A DNA stretch of 32,408 nt, taken from assembly GCA_021604525.1 (NCBI GenBank), contig BQJD01000042.1, positions 1-32,408 on the forward strand. Reading direction: 5' to 3'. Position numbers and translations under genes: made by a program. Below the pieces are notes generated by a model, which saw nothing but the letters and a program-made list of their open reading frames with translations, was not told the DNA's origin and searched no databases. This document shows, one piece after another, positions 7,738 through 16,366 of the stretch. The DNA comes from a marine bacterium B5-7. GTDB taxonomy: Bacteria; Pseudomonadota; Gammaproteobacteria; Arenicellales; CAJQKF01. Every line of letters starts with the position of its first letter. Position 1 is the first letter of the stretch.

Positions 7738-9033
7738 ATGGAAATCATTCCCGAATATCAATTCCCGGCATTAAGCAGAATTCTGAATCGGCTGAGAGAC
7801 AGTCCGCTTCTGGCTTTTGTGGTCGAAGAACTGAAGCAGAACGCGGAGAATATCAACGCGCAACTGGGCGAGACCGTGGTCGCTGAGATACCGGCTTTTA
7901 CTGCAACCCACAATCCCGATGTACTCCCTGAACTAGCCCGTCATGGTGCGCAGCACACGGACGAAATACTGCGCCTGTTAGGCGGGGCTTCTATAGGCAA
8001 TTTTGAATTTGTGCGTGAACATGCGGAGCACCGGGCAGAACAGCGCTTCCCATTGGAAGCCACCTTGCATGCCTATCGTTGTGGCCATAAAGTAATTTCC
8101 GGCCATCTGCGTAGCGCGGTTCTCAAAGCCGCGGGGAAACATAACAGTGACCAACAATTGATTGCCAACGTCACCGACTTCAGCATCGAGTACACAGACG
8201 CAATCAGTACGATCGCCACAAGCGCTTATGTCGAGCAAACACGGCTCCTGGCAGACGTAGTAGGTGATCAACGCGCCGAGCTCCTTAATATTTTGCTGGA
8301 AGGTTACGACGAGGCAGACGGGCGAGTGGCCAGACTGTTGCGCAATGCCGGATATCTCAGCAGGTGGCAGTCGTATTGTGTCGCGCTGGCGCAATCGGTT
8401 GATCCAGCGGAAATGGCCAATCTGCCGCGTGCGCGGCGTATGGCGGATTCCATTAACAGGACCTTGCAAAGCTCAGGTATACGCTACCTGATTGACTTAC
8501 GTGATAACAAGGTCATCATCATATTCTCAGCCAAACGTCGTGCATCGGGCTGGACCGTCCCACACACGGTATTGGCAAAACAGGTGGGCACTGCACTATC
8601 GACCGTTGGCAACGCTGTATTGATCGGCGTAAGTAACGACGTGCCTTCCACTGCGCAAGTTCCGCGTGCCTACAAGGAAGCACAACTTGCATTCGAATTG
8701 GCCAACGTAACACAGCGTGTCGTGGAATTTGCCAGGATACCCACATTCACGCTGTTGCAATCGTTGGCAGGCGAAGAGTTCAGGCGCGTGTTGCCAGCGT
8801 GGTCGCAGGCATTCTATCAACTGGATGACAAGCTGAACGGCATGCTGACCGTCACGTTGCATAGTTATGCAAATGCCAATATGAATGTGCTGAAAACCGC
8901 GCAGTCATTATCACTACACCCCAATACGATTTACGCAAGGCTGCAGAAGATCACAGACATCACCGGACTTGATGCCAGGGTTTATCATGAACTCACCGAA
9001 TTGCTCATCGTTGCTGCAAACAGACGGATATAA
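7738..9033 (+). CDS. PucR/CdaR-type transcriptional regulator
   Basis: A 431-aa regulator with a long N-terminal sensing region, a degenerate GGDEF-like middle (about residues 195-330, with VALAQSVDP and IRYLIDLRDNKVIIIF) and a C-terminal PucR helix-turn-helix at about 383-403 (NVLKTAQSLSLHPNTIYARL). The N-terminal part contains FVREHAEHRAEQRFPLEATL and AYRCGHKVISGHL, as in RsbT-coantagonist-like/PucR sensors. ATG at 7738 gives a natural N-terminus (MEIIPEYQFPALSRIL), although no clear Shine-Dalgarno is present; an extension to GTG at 7585 looks non-coding. PucR proteins often control neighbouring catabolic genes, so the divergent YCII gene and the downstream dioxygenase-like gene are the first candidates. 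Confidence 0.85.
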   Translation: MEIIPEYQFPALSRILNRLRDSPLLAFVVEELKQNAENINAQLGETVVAEIPAFTATHNPDVLPELARHGAQHTDEILRLLGGASIGNFEFVREHAEHRAEQRFPLEATLHAYRCGHKVISGHLRSAVLKAAGKHNSDQQLIANVTDFSIEYTDAISTIATSAYVEQTRLLADVVGDQRAELLNILLEGYDEADGRVARLLRNAGYLSRWQSYCVALAQSVDPAEMANLPRARRMADSINRTLQSSGIRYLIDLRDNKVIIIFSAKRRASGWTVPHTVLAKQVGTALSTVGNAVLIGVSNDVPSTAQVPRAYKEAQLAFELANVTQRVVEFARIPTFTLLQSLAGEEFRRVLPAWSQAFYQLDDKLNGMLTVTLHSYANANMNVLKTAQSLSLHPNTIYARLQKITDITGLDARVYHELTELLIVAANRRI

Positions 9034-9087
9034 TCGTTAGTTACGAATTTAGTCATGAATTATGTTTGAAAGAAAACGGGATAAAGC

Positions 9088-9441
9088 ATGAAACCACCAC
9101 AAACCGCTACCCATCCGCACTACCATGCGCATGTCTACTTCGATGCCGACAGAGTCGATACAGCCATCGAGCTGACGGAACGTGCATCAAAAGAATTTGA
9201 TGTTGTTGCAGGACGTCTTCATCGAAAGAATGTCGGCCCGCATCCGGCGTGGAGTCAGCAGCTCGCTTTCAAGGCTGATGTTTATGAATCACTCATCGAA
9301 TGGCTCGATCAAAATCGCGATGATCTGACCATCCTGGTGCACGCCAATACCGGCAACCATCTTCAGGACCATACCGAGCATGCCTGGTGGCTGGGTTCGC
9401 CTGCGATTTTAAATCTGGAAATATTCAAACAGGGTGAGTAG
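9088..9441 (+). CDS. DOPA 4,5-dioxygenase family protein
   Basis: A 117-aa member of the DOPA 4,5-dioxygenase family, small extradiol ring-cleaving enzymes known from betalain-producing fungi and from many bacteria. It has the three conserved His-rich stretches: HYHAHVYFD (residues 11-19), GRLHRKNVGPHPAWSQQL (about 42-59) and LVHANTGNHLQDHTEHAWWLG (read in two parts, about 82-102). Length is normal for bacterial members. It lies 54 bp after the PucR-type gene on the same strand. Next to a protocatechuate operon, cleavage of a catechol side-compound is plausible, but the substrate cannot be told from sequence. Confidence 0.85.
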   Translation: MKPPQTATHPHYHAHVYFDADRVDTAIELTERASKEFDVVAGRLHRKNVGPHPAWSQQLAFKADVYESLIEWLDQNRDDLTILVHANTGNHLQDHTEHAWWLGSPAILNLEIFKQGE

Positions 9442-9488
9442 ACGCACAAATCGCTCTGCAAGTTGAAAATCTTCGAGATATATATTTG

Positions 9489-10328
9489 TCACTTGATCCC
9501 GACTATATAAGTCACCCAGGCAGGATCATTGGTACCGTAACGGGTTTTGCGATAGATACCGTTACCCGATTCACCATCGTCGTCTGTGCCCTCCCAGTAA
9601 ACATCGACGCGGGAAAAACCGGCCTCCAGCAGGATGTCTCGTATTTCCGGGATTGACCAAACACGCCAATCGTAGGTGAATGCACTCTTCAACTCGCTGC
9701 CGTCCTTAAAACGAAAGTGTATGCGGAGTTTGGCTTCATTGGTTACCGGTGAATACCAGTGTTGGTCCCAGACATAGGTAAATCCAGCCTCAATCAAGGT
9801 TTCTTCTTCCCGCTCCTCAATGCTTTCAGGTCCACCATGCGCATCAAGCACAAAAACGCCATCTTCTGCCAGGTCTTCACGGACCCGTTTGAAGTAGTCA
9901 ATCATCTCGGCGCGCGTCTTGAATATCCAGTATGAAAAATTCTGTGCGCAGCGTACGTCCGGCGCCTTGTCGCTCGATTCGCGAACATCCGCCGTATGGA
10001 TTACCGCGCGCTCGGCGTTTTCACCGAGCTCAGCGAAGTGTCGGGCGCATCCCCAGGCGATTGGCTCGGGATCTATATCAAACGCTTCCGCCGTATATTT
10101 CGGACCTTTCTTGATCCACTCGCAGGTCAGAAGTCCGGTACCGCTAAAGTCTTCGCGAAAGTGACGTGCGGGTCGACCGTTTTGCTTTTTGTAGACCCGT
10201 CGGATGAATTCGATATCGGGTTCTACAGACTGCACTGATAGTTGGTACAACTCGTATTTGTCGGCCGTCTTGGCAGTATATTTTGGCGTACGCCTGGTAC
10301 GGGACTTTGTTTTTTCCTTCTTCGGCAT
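9489..10328 (-). CDS. Class I SAM-dependent methyltransferase
   Basis: A 279-aa protein with a Rossmann-type methyltransferase domain. After a very basic N-terminus (MPKKEKTKSRTRRTPK) come motif I EDFSGTGLLTCEWI (about 59-72), motif II EAFDIDPEPIAWG, a motif IV-like region CAQNFSYWIFKTRAEM and VFVLDAHGGPESIEE. Such FSYW-containing methyltransferases occur widely without known substrate. It is convergent with the dioxygenase-like gene (47-bp gap, no strong hairpin) and has no obvious functional partner nearby. The basic tail suggests nucleic-acid or ribosome contact, but that is only a guess. Confidence 0.78.
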   Translation of the reverse strand: MPKKEKTKSRTRRTPKYTAKTADKYELYQLSVQSVEPDIEFIRRVYKKQNGRPARHFREDFSGTGLLTCEWIKKGPKYTAEAFDIDPEPIAWGCARHFAELGENAERAVIHTADVRESSDKAPDVRCAQNFSYWIFKTRAEMIDYFKRVREDLAEDGVFVLDAHGGPESIEEREEETLIEAGFTYVWDQHWYSPVTNEAKLRIHFRFKDGSELKSAFTYDWRVWSIPEIRDILLEAGFSRVDVYWEGTDDDGESGNGIYRKTRYGTNDPAWVTYIVGIK

Positions 10329-10585
10329 CTTCGGCAGGGGTCCACTATTTTTGCATTACAGAATAAGGCAACGCTCGTTAATCGAATCAATAAGACTCGG
10401 ACCTACGCATCACCACGGCAACCGCGGATAGTACCGCAACTTGATACTCAAGGTGCCAATGTCGATATGAATCGGGTATGTTATCAAAACCAGAATTGCC
10501 ACCATATCCCCGGCACTATCACGAATAAGGTGTATGGATAATACGTTGGGTCGAATCAGACAGAATATGATCACATGGATAAATT

Positions 10586-11338
10586 ATGGGTAGAACGCTA
10601 AAACGGGAATTCATGACACCTGATGTCATGGATGAGCTTAGATACCTGTTGACATCGACCGCGGACATTCTTGAGGATGCGCTCATAGATTATTGGCTGG
10701 ATCGAGGTGTTCTGCTCGGCGCACATAGAAGTGGCGACCTGATTCCGGGTGACGACGATATCGACTTGCGTGTCATGCATACTGACTGGCAGGCGATAGA
10801 GTCGGTGCTGCAGACCGGCCTGCCATCTGATTTACGGGTGAGTGTCCTTCACCATAGCCGGGTGATAAACGATGCGGATGAGAATCACCCTTATCGCTGG
10901 TTTGCGAACAACGATGGGGAATTCCCGATCGCAAGTATCGAGGGAGACTCAAACGGTATCCGGTTTCATACCGCAACCGCGCTGGCGGTCCATTTCAAGG
11001 ACAGACAATGGGATCACAAGCCCAATCTGGACCTGTATAGCTGTCGAATAAATCAACATCACGATTGCACACCCGCGTGTTTATCGGAACCCTGGAAGGA
11101 CGATGATCGGCAATATCTCTGCCTGCCTTCGAGTAGCCCAACGAGCGGCGTGGTGCCAATGGACTATGTATTTCCACTAGGCCACATTACTCTCGCTGGT
11201 CGAAACTATCCGGCACCGGGTCGCTTGATGGAATATCTTCATCATCTTTTTGGGTATATCGGCGAAGACGCTTTTTTTGATGAAGATATTCGTCGCTGGG
11301 TGAAAAGCACCGATGGTAGCGGAGTTATCGTAGAGTAG
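10586..11338 (+). CDS. LicD-family phosphotransferase-like protein
   Basis: A 250-aa protein with the LicD/fukutin-like nucleotidyltransferase-fold signature: YWLDRGVLLGAHRSGDLIPG (residues 36-55) followed by the metal-binding GDDDIDLRV (55-63). LicD proteins transfer phosphocholine or related groups from a CDP-linked donor to surface glycans. The C-terminal part (PMDYVFPLGHITLAGRNYPA) fits the usual second conserved block. The start may be ATG 10586 or ATG 10613, the latter with GGGAA close by. It stands alone between the methyltransferase (257-bp gap) and the dipeptidase gene (127 bp). A HxGH cytidylyltransferase 12 kb downstream could supply a CDP donor, but this link is speculative. Confidence 0.72.
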   Translation: MGRTLKREFMTPDVMDELRYLLTSTADILEDALIDYWLDRGVLLGAHRSGDLIPGDDDIDLRVMHTDWQAIESVLQTGLPSDLRVSVLHHSRVINDADENHPYRWFANNDGEFPIASIEGDSNGIRFHTATALAVHFKDRQWDHKPNLDLYSCRINQHHDCTPACLSEPWKDDDRQYLCLPSSSPTSGVVPMDYVFPLGHITLAGRNYPAPGRLMEYLHHLFGYIGEDAFFDEDIRRWVKSTDGSGVIVE

Positions 11339-11465
11339 GTGCAATCCGGCTGGGAGAAGTTTCAGCGACTACGAAAAATAACGATACACAAGTATCAAGT
11401 CCCCCACTCACCAGCCCATTGGCCTGGTGTAAAATGCCGATTCTTATTTCCCCAGGCGATTTGTC

Positions 11466-12623
11466 TTGTTGCATCTCATTAAAAACGCTCATGTGTTCGC
11501 GCCATCTGATATTGGCATTAATAATGTACTGGTTGCGGCAGGCAAAATCATCTGGCTCGGCGACCACACGCCAGACATCATCGGCGTCGATATCGAGGTA
11601 ACCGATATCGAGGGCCGGCGACTGCTGCCAGGCATCATCGACGGTCATGCCCATCTGACGGGCGGTGGCGGCGAGTCCGGCTTCAAAAGCCGGATTCCTC
11701 CCGTTCCTCTGTCTCATTTTACTGCCGCAGGGGTCACCAGTGTCGTCGGTGTACTGGGTACGGACGACACCACCCGGGATACTCGCTCATTACTGGCACA
11801 GACGCATGCACTTCGTGAAGAAGGCCTGAACGCCTGGTGCCACACCGGCGGCTACCATATACCGCCTGTTACTTTTTGCGGCAGTATTCGGGACGATATC
11901 GTCTTTCTGGATCCTGTAATCGGTGTCGGCGAAGTCGCCATCAGTGATCATCGCTCGAGCCAACCGACCCTGGCCGAGATATTACGACTGGCTAGCGATG
12001 CACATGTCGCCGGATTGATCACGGGCAAAGCCGGTATTGTTCACCTGCATCTGGGTGATGGCTTGCGAGGCATGGAACTGATCCGTCAGGCGCTCGACAC
12101 GTCAGAATTGCCAGCGCGAACTTTCAATCCAACCCACATCAATCGACGTAAGGGGTTGTTTGATGAGGCGCTTGAGCTCGCAATACGTGGTTGTACCGTC
12201 GACATCACCGCATGTCCGGTTGCTGACGACGAGGATGCCTGGTCCGCGGAACAGGCGCTCGGTCTCTATCTGCAATCCTCGGCACCTCCAGACAATGTAA
12301 CGATTTCATCGGACGGTGGCGGCTGTTTGCCCAGGTTCAATGAACGCGGCGAGTTGACACACATGGATATCGGCCGACCGGCAAGTCTGGTGGCAAGCTT
12401 GAAATATCTGCTCGAAGCGGGAATGCCATTAGATCAGGCGTTACCTGCGTTCACCTGTAACGTTGCACGTATCCTGCGGCTGCATGATCGTGGACGAATC
12501 GCCCCTGACATGGCCGCCGACCTCATTATTCTCGATGAGCATCACGATATACGCGATGTCATGTTATCCGGTATCTGGCAGGTACGCGACGGCCTGCAAT
12601 GCGTGCACGGCTACTTCGAATAG
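11466..12623 (+). CDS. iadA: Isoaspartyl (beta-aspartyl) dipeptidase
   Basis: Amidohydrolase-superfamily dipeptidase that would split beta-Asp-Arg released from cyanophycin into Asp and Arg. The 385-aa length equals IadA. The metal site shows HAH (residues 61-63) in PGIIDGHAHLTGGGGESG, GVGEVAISDHRS (about 153-164), IVHLHLGDG and NPTHINRRKGLF, and the catalytic Asp in ISSDGGGCLPRF. The position of the carboxylated lysine of the E. coli enzyme appears to be Glu156 here, which would bridge the metals directly. No ATG fits: the frame starts at TTG 11466 or 11469, with AGG about 10 bases upstream. It is 71 bp ahead of cyanophycinase on the same strand. Confidence 0.9.
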   Translation: MLHLIKNAHVFAPSDIGINNVLVAAGKIIWLGDHTPDIIGVDIEVTDIEGRRLLPGIIDGHAHLTGGGGESGFKSRIPPVPLSHFTAAGVTSVVGVLGTDDTTRDTRSLLAQTHALREEGLNAWCHTGGYHIPPVTFCGSIRDDIVFLDPVIGVGEVAISDHRSSQPTLAEILRLASDAHVAGLITGKAGIVHLHLGDGLRGMELIRQALDTSELPARTFNPTHINRRKGLFDEALELAIRGCTVDITACPVADDEDAWSAEQALGLYLQSSAPPDNVTISSDGGGCLPRFNERGELTHMDIGRPASLVASLKYLLEAGMPLDQALPAFTCNVARILRLHDRGRIAPDMAADLIILDEHHDIRDVMLSGIWQVRDGLQCVHGYFE

Positions 12624-12662
12624 GGCCCGAGCGATACGCGCCTAAACAAATCAGCTCCGAAA

Positions 12663-12668
12663 TATAAT
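12663..12668 (+). promoter_or_regulatory. Candidate -10 box upstream of cphB
   Basis: A perfect TATAAT lies 26 bp upstream of the cphB start in a short AT-rich gap. The expected -35 position (around 12640-12645) reads GCCTAA, which is poor, so activator dependence or read-through from iadA remains possible. Confidence 0.35.
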
Positions 12669-12694
12669 TTTCCACAATAAAGAATTCCCATCAG

Positions 12695-13516
12695 ATGAGT
12701 CCATCCATAAATCATACAAATTCCGAACGCGGCTACATTATTCCTATCGGCGGTGCCGAAGAGAAGCTGCACGATCCCAAAATTCTTGATCGCTTTGTCG
12801 AGATCTGTGGTGGTGCTGATGCACGTATCGCCATTATTCCAACAGCATCTGAACTGGAAGATACCGGGCGCAACTACGAGAAGCTGTTTCGCAAACTCGG
12901 TATACGTCATGCACGCGTGTTGCCGTTGCTTACCCGTGAAGACTGCCAATCAAGCGAGGCGCTCGACTACATCGATGCCGCCACCGGCGTATTCATGACT
13001 GGAGGCAATCAGTTGCGGTTATCAACCACATTGGGCGGTACACCTGTTGCGCAAAGAATCCGCCGACGCAACGCCGAAGGCATGCATGTTGCCGGAACAT
13101 CGGCCGGTGCCGCCTTCATGCCGGAACACATGATCGCCGGCGGCAATGAAGGCAGTACACCGTCACCTGACATGGTGACTCTTGCTCCCGGTCTCGGCCT
13201 GACCAACAGCTTCATCATCGATCAACACTTTCGTCAGCGTGACCGACTGGGTCGTCTGCTGACAGCACTTGCCTACAACCCATTTGCAGTCGGTATCGGA
13301 CTGGATGAAGATACCGCGGCCTTTATCCGACCAGGCGATAACCTTGAGGTCGTCGGCAGCGGCGGTATCACCATCATCGACCCAAGCGAGCTTTCCTATT
13401 CCTCAATGGATCGAGCCCGCAGCGGAGATCCGGTCAGCTTGATCGGCGTGAAGCTTCACATCATGGTCGAGGGCGGCCGTTTCGAGATTGACTCGCGGGA
13501 GGCTTTTGCCGAATAG
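12695..13516 (+). CDS. cphB: Cyanophycinase
   Basis: Serine peptidase of the S51 family that cuts the polymer cyanophycin (multi-L-arginyl-poly-L-aspartate) into beta-Asp-Arg dipeptides. The 273-aa length is typical. Motifs are IPIGGAEEK (residues 16-24), FMTGGNQLRL (100-109) and the nucleophile elbow GTSAGAAFM with Ser136. SFIIDQHFRQRDRLGRLL and GIGLDEDTAAFI are cyanophycinase-specific. It sits between the dipeptidase and cyanophycin synthetase, so degradation and synthesis are encoded together. The predicted ribosome site is weak. Confidence 0.95.
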   Translation: MSPSINHTNSERGYIIPIGGAEEKLHDPKILDRFVEICGGADARIAIIPTASELEDTGRNYEKLFRKLGIRHARVLPLLTREDCQSSEALDYIDAATGVFMTGGNQLRLSTTLGGTPVAQRIRRRNAEGMHVAGTSAGAAFMPEHMIAGGNEGSTPSPDMVTLAPGLGLTNSFIIDQHFRQRDRLGRLLTALAYNPFAVGIGLDEDTAAFIRPGDNLEVVGSGGITIIDPSELSYSSMDRARSGDPVSLIGVKLHIMVEGGRFEIDSREAFAE

Positions 13517-13571
13517 TCAACGAATCAAAATATAAGCGTTCGAAATAAAGTATTAAGGAGGAGACGTCGTT

Positions 13572-16358
13572 ATGAAAATAGTCAGCACAAACGTATATGT
13601 TGGTCCCAATACGTTCGCGCACTTCCCCGTCATCCGACACGTGCTCGATCTCGGGGAACTCGAACACTGGCCAACCATGCGCCTTGGTGATGATTTCATC
13701 ACGGCATTACTCACGCATCTGCCCGGCCTTGACGAACACGGCTGCTCGTATCGTGAACCCGGCGGCTTCGTTCGCCGCATGCGTGAAGACGAAGGCACCT
13801 GGCTTGGTCACGTGATGGAACATGTTGCTATTGAACTGCAAAACGTCGCCGGTTCGCCGGTAACCTATGGTCGAACGCGTTCCATCGACGGTCAGCCGGG
13901 TTTTTATAACATGGTATTCGAATACCTCGATGCGGAAGTCGGACAGGAAGCCAGCCGACTTGCCCTGCTGCTGATCTACAGTCTGCTTCCGCAAAATTTG
14001 AAACCCTCAGATTCACCCGCTAACGATTGGGTCTTTGGCGAGGCGCGCGATACTTTCATTCGCTATGCCCAAAGTCGCGCCTTCGGTCCGAGTACCGCAT
14101 CGCTGGTGCGGGCGGCCGAGGCACGCGACATTCCCTGGATACGACTCAATGGCCAAAGCCTGGTCCAGTTCGGACATGGTCGCTACCAGCAACGCATACA
14201 GGCAACCACCACATCACGCACCAGCAACATTGCGGTAGAACTGGCATCAGATAAGGAGGAAACCAATACGATTCTTCGCGATCTCGGTCTGCCCGTTCCC
14301 AAACAGCGGATTGTCAGAACATCGAGCGACGCCAAACGCGCCGCCGAACGAATTGGCTACCCGGTGGTACTCAAACCACTGGCTGGTAACCACGGCCGTG
14401 GCGTATCGATTAATCTGAAGTTGCCGGAGGAGATCGAGGTTGCCTTCGATAAAGCGCGTGAACATGGACGCACAATTGTCGTTGAGGGTTATATCGAAGG
14501 CTTCGACCATCGCCTGCTGGTAGTGAACGGCAAGCTGGTGGCGGCTGCCAAACGCATGCCTGGACACGTGGTCGGCGATGGCATTCATACTATCGAACAA
14601 CTGGTCGACATTGTTAATCAGGACCCACGTCGTGGCGTCGGACATGAAAAAGTGCTGACCCGCCTGGAGTTCGATGATCAGGCCGAGCGATTGCTGGCAT
14701 TGAGTGGTTATGAGCGAACATCGATCCCCGCGGCTGATGAAATCGTTTTCCTCCGATCGACCGCCAATCTGTCCACCGGTGGAACGGCCATCGATGTAAC
14801 CGATGTCATTCATCCGGATAATCGCGACATGGCCATTCGATCCATTGCCGCCATCGGCCTCGACATTGGCGGCGTGGATTTCTTGACTAACGACATCTCC
14901 GAATCGTATAGAGATACCGGCGGTGGCATCTGCGAAGTTAATGCGGGACCCGGCTTTCGCATGCACGTTGCGCCTAGTGAAGGTACAGCGCGGGATGTCG
15001 CGGGACCGGTCATCGACATGCTGTTTCCAGAAAGCTTGCCGAGCCGGATTCCAATTGCCGCTGTAACCGGCACCAACGGAAAAACCACCACCTCGCGAAT
15101 GCTGGCCCATATTTTGAAAATGCGCGGCTTCATTGTCGGCCTGACTTCTACTGACGGTGTATACATAGACGGGCAACTCAGTGTGCCCGGCGACATGACC
15201 GGACCCATATCCTCGAACATTATCTTGCGCGACCCATCGGTGGACGCGGCGGTAATGGAGACCGCGCGCGGCGGCATGTTACGAAGCGGCCTTGGTTTTC
15301 GACAGTGCAACGTAGCTGCCTGCCTCAATGTGACTGCCGATCACCTCGGCCTTAAAGGCATCGATACACTTGAACAGCTTGCCGAGATAAAGCGTGTACC
15401 CCTGGAAATCGCAACAGACGCAGCCATACTCAATGCCGACGATGTGCATTGCCTGCAAATGGCTGACTATACCGATGCGAAAACGCTTTGCTATATCACC
15501 ATGAATCCGGCACATCCGCTGGTCAAGCAGCATATTCGCGCCGGCGGCCAGGCCTTTGTACTCGAACAGGGTATAAATGGTCATATGATCACCCTGTATG
15601 ACAACGAGAGTCATATCCCATTGGTATGGACCCATCTGATACCTGCTACAGCGGAAGGCCGCGCCATGCACAATGTGCAAAATGCCATGTTCGCCGCGGC
15701 CCTGGCACATAACATGGGTGTTGGCCTTGAAGACATTCGTCATGGCCTTAGAACCTTCGATGCGACTTTTTTCCAGGCGCCGGGTCGCATGAATATATTC
15801 GATGAACATCCCTTCAAGGTCATCCTCGACTATGCCCACAACCCGGCTGCGGTGAAGGCGATGTGTCAACTGGTCGAGCGGTTCGAGCCGGAAGGCCGAC
15901 GCATTGTTGTTTTATCCGCACCAGGTGATCGACGCGATGAAGACATCGAGGAAATTGCCCGGCTGGCATCGACCCACTTCGATCACTTTATCTGTCGTTG
16001 CGACGATCATCGAAGAGGTCGGGGAGAAGATGAGGTCGCGGTCATCCTGAAAAATACCTTGATGGCGTGCGGCGTAACGGAAGATCGCATTCAGGTCATC
16101 CCGGATGAGCAGCAGTCAATTCAAGCGGCGCTCGAGATGGCGCAACCGACAGATTTATTGCTGGTGCTGGCTGACGCCATCAAGCGTAGCTGGAAGCAGA
16201 TCATCTACTTCAATTCCGGCACTCAGACTGACGATCCTGTCGGTAAGTCGGCGGCTTCGGTCAAACTGCCGGACGGTCTCGACTTCGACCTGGCTGATGA
16301 TCTCGAAATCATCAGCGACGAACGTGGCGTTCGTATTGCCCGCGAAGCAGGCGATTGA
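13572..16358 (+). CDS. cphA: Cyanophycin synthetase
   Basis: A 928-aa CphA1-type enzyme that uses ATP to add Asp to the poly-Asp backbone and Arg to its side chains, making the nitrogen reserve cyanophycin. Domain order: N-terminal domain (about 1-160, with GTWLGHVMEHVAIELQ), ATP-grasp domain (about 214-485, glycine loop KPLAGNHGRGVS at 268-279, CEVNAGPGFRMHVAP near 454-468) and C-terminal Mur-ligase domain (P-loop GTNGKTTT at 500-507, METARGGMLRSGLG, DYAHNPAAV at 753-761). The full length and intact motifs indicate an active enzyme. A very strong ribosome site, AAGGAGGAG (13555-13563), lies eight bases before the ATG. The stop is eight bases from the next gene's ATG. Confidence 0.97.
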   Translation: MKIVSTNVYVGPNTFAHFPVIRHVLDLGELEHWPTMRLGDDFITALLTHLPGLDEHGCSYREPGGFVRRMREDEGTWLGHVMEHVAIELQNVAGSPVTYGRTRSIDGQPGFYNMVFEYLDAEVGQEASRLALLLIYSLLPQNLKPSDSPANDWVFGEARDTFIRYAQSRAFGPSTASLVRAAEARDIPWIRLNGQSLVQFGHGRYQQRIQATTTSRTSNIAVELASDKEETNTILRDLGLPVPKQRIVRTSSDAKRAAERIGYPVVLKPLAGNHGRGVSINLKLPEEIEVAFDKAREHGRTIVVEGYIEGFDHRLLVVNGKLVAAAKRMPGHVVGDGIHTIEQLVDIVNQDPRRGVGHEKVLTRLEFDDQAERLLALSGYERTSIPAADEIVFLRSTANLSTGGTAIDVTDVIHPDNRDMAIRSIAAIGLDIGGVDFLTNDISESYRDTGGGICEVNAGPGFRMHVAPSEGTARDVAGPVIDMLFPESLPSRIPIAAVTGTNGKTTTSRMLAHILKMRGFIVGLTSTDGVYIDGQLSVPGDMTGPISSNIILRDPSVDAAVMETARGGMLRSGLGFRQCNVAACLNVTADHLGLKGIDTLEQLAEIKRVPLEIATDAAILNADDVHCLQMADYTDAKTLCYITMNPAHPLVKQHIRAGGQAFVLEQGINGHMITLYDNESHIPLVWTHLIPATAEGRAMHNVQNAMFAAALAHNMGVGLEDIRHGLRTFDATFFQAPGRMNIFDEHPFKVILDYAHNPAAVKAMCQLVERFEPEGRRIVVLSAPGDRRDEDIEEIARLASTHFDHFICRCDDHRRGRGEDEVAVILKNTLMACGVTEDRIQVIPDEQQSIQAALEMAQPTDLLLVLADAIKRSWKQIIYFNSGTQTDDPVGKSAASVKLPDGLDFDLADDLEIISDERGVRIAREAGD

Positions 16359-16366
16359 GTGACAAA

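Noticed and set aside
14247-15176. 309-aa open frame antisense to cphA
   Set aside because: It lies wholly inside the cphA ATP-grasp/Mur coding sequence, has no recognisable domain, and long antisense frames are common opposite such codon usage.
15279-15869. 196-aa open frame antisense to the cphA Mur domain
   Set aside because: Shadow of a strongly supported gene; no ribosome site or family resemblance.
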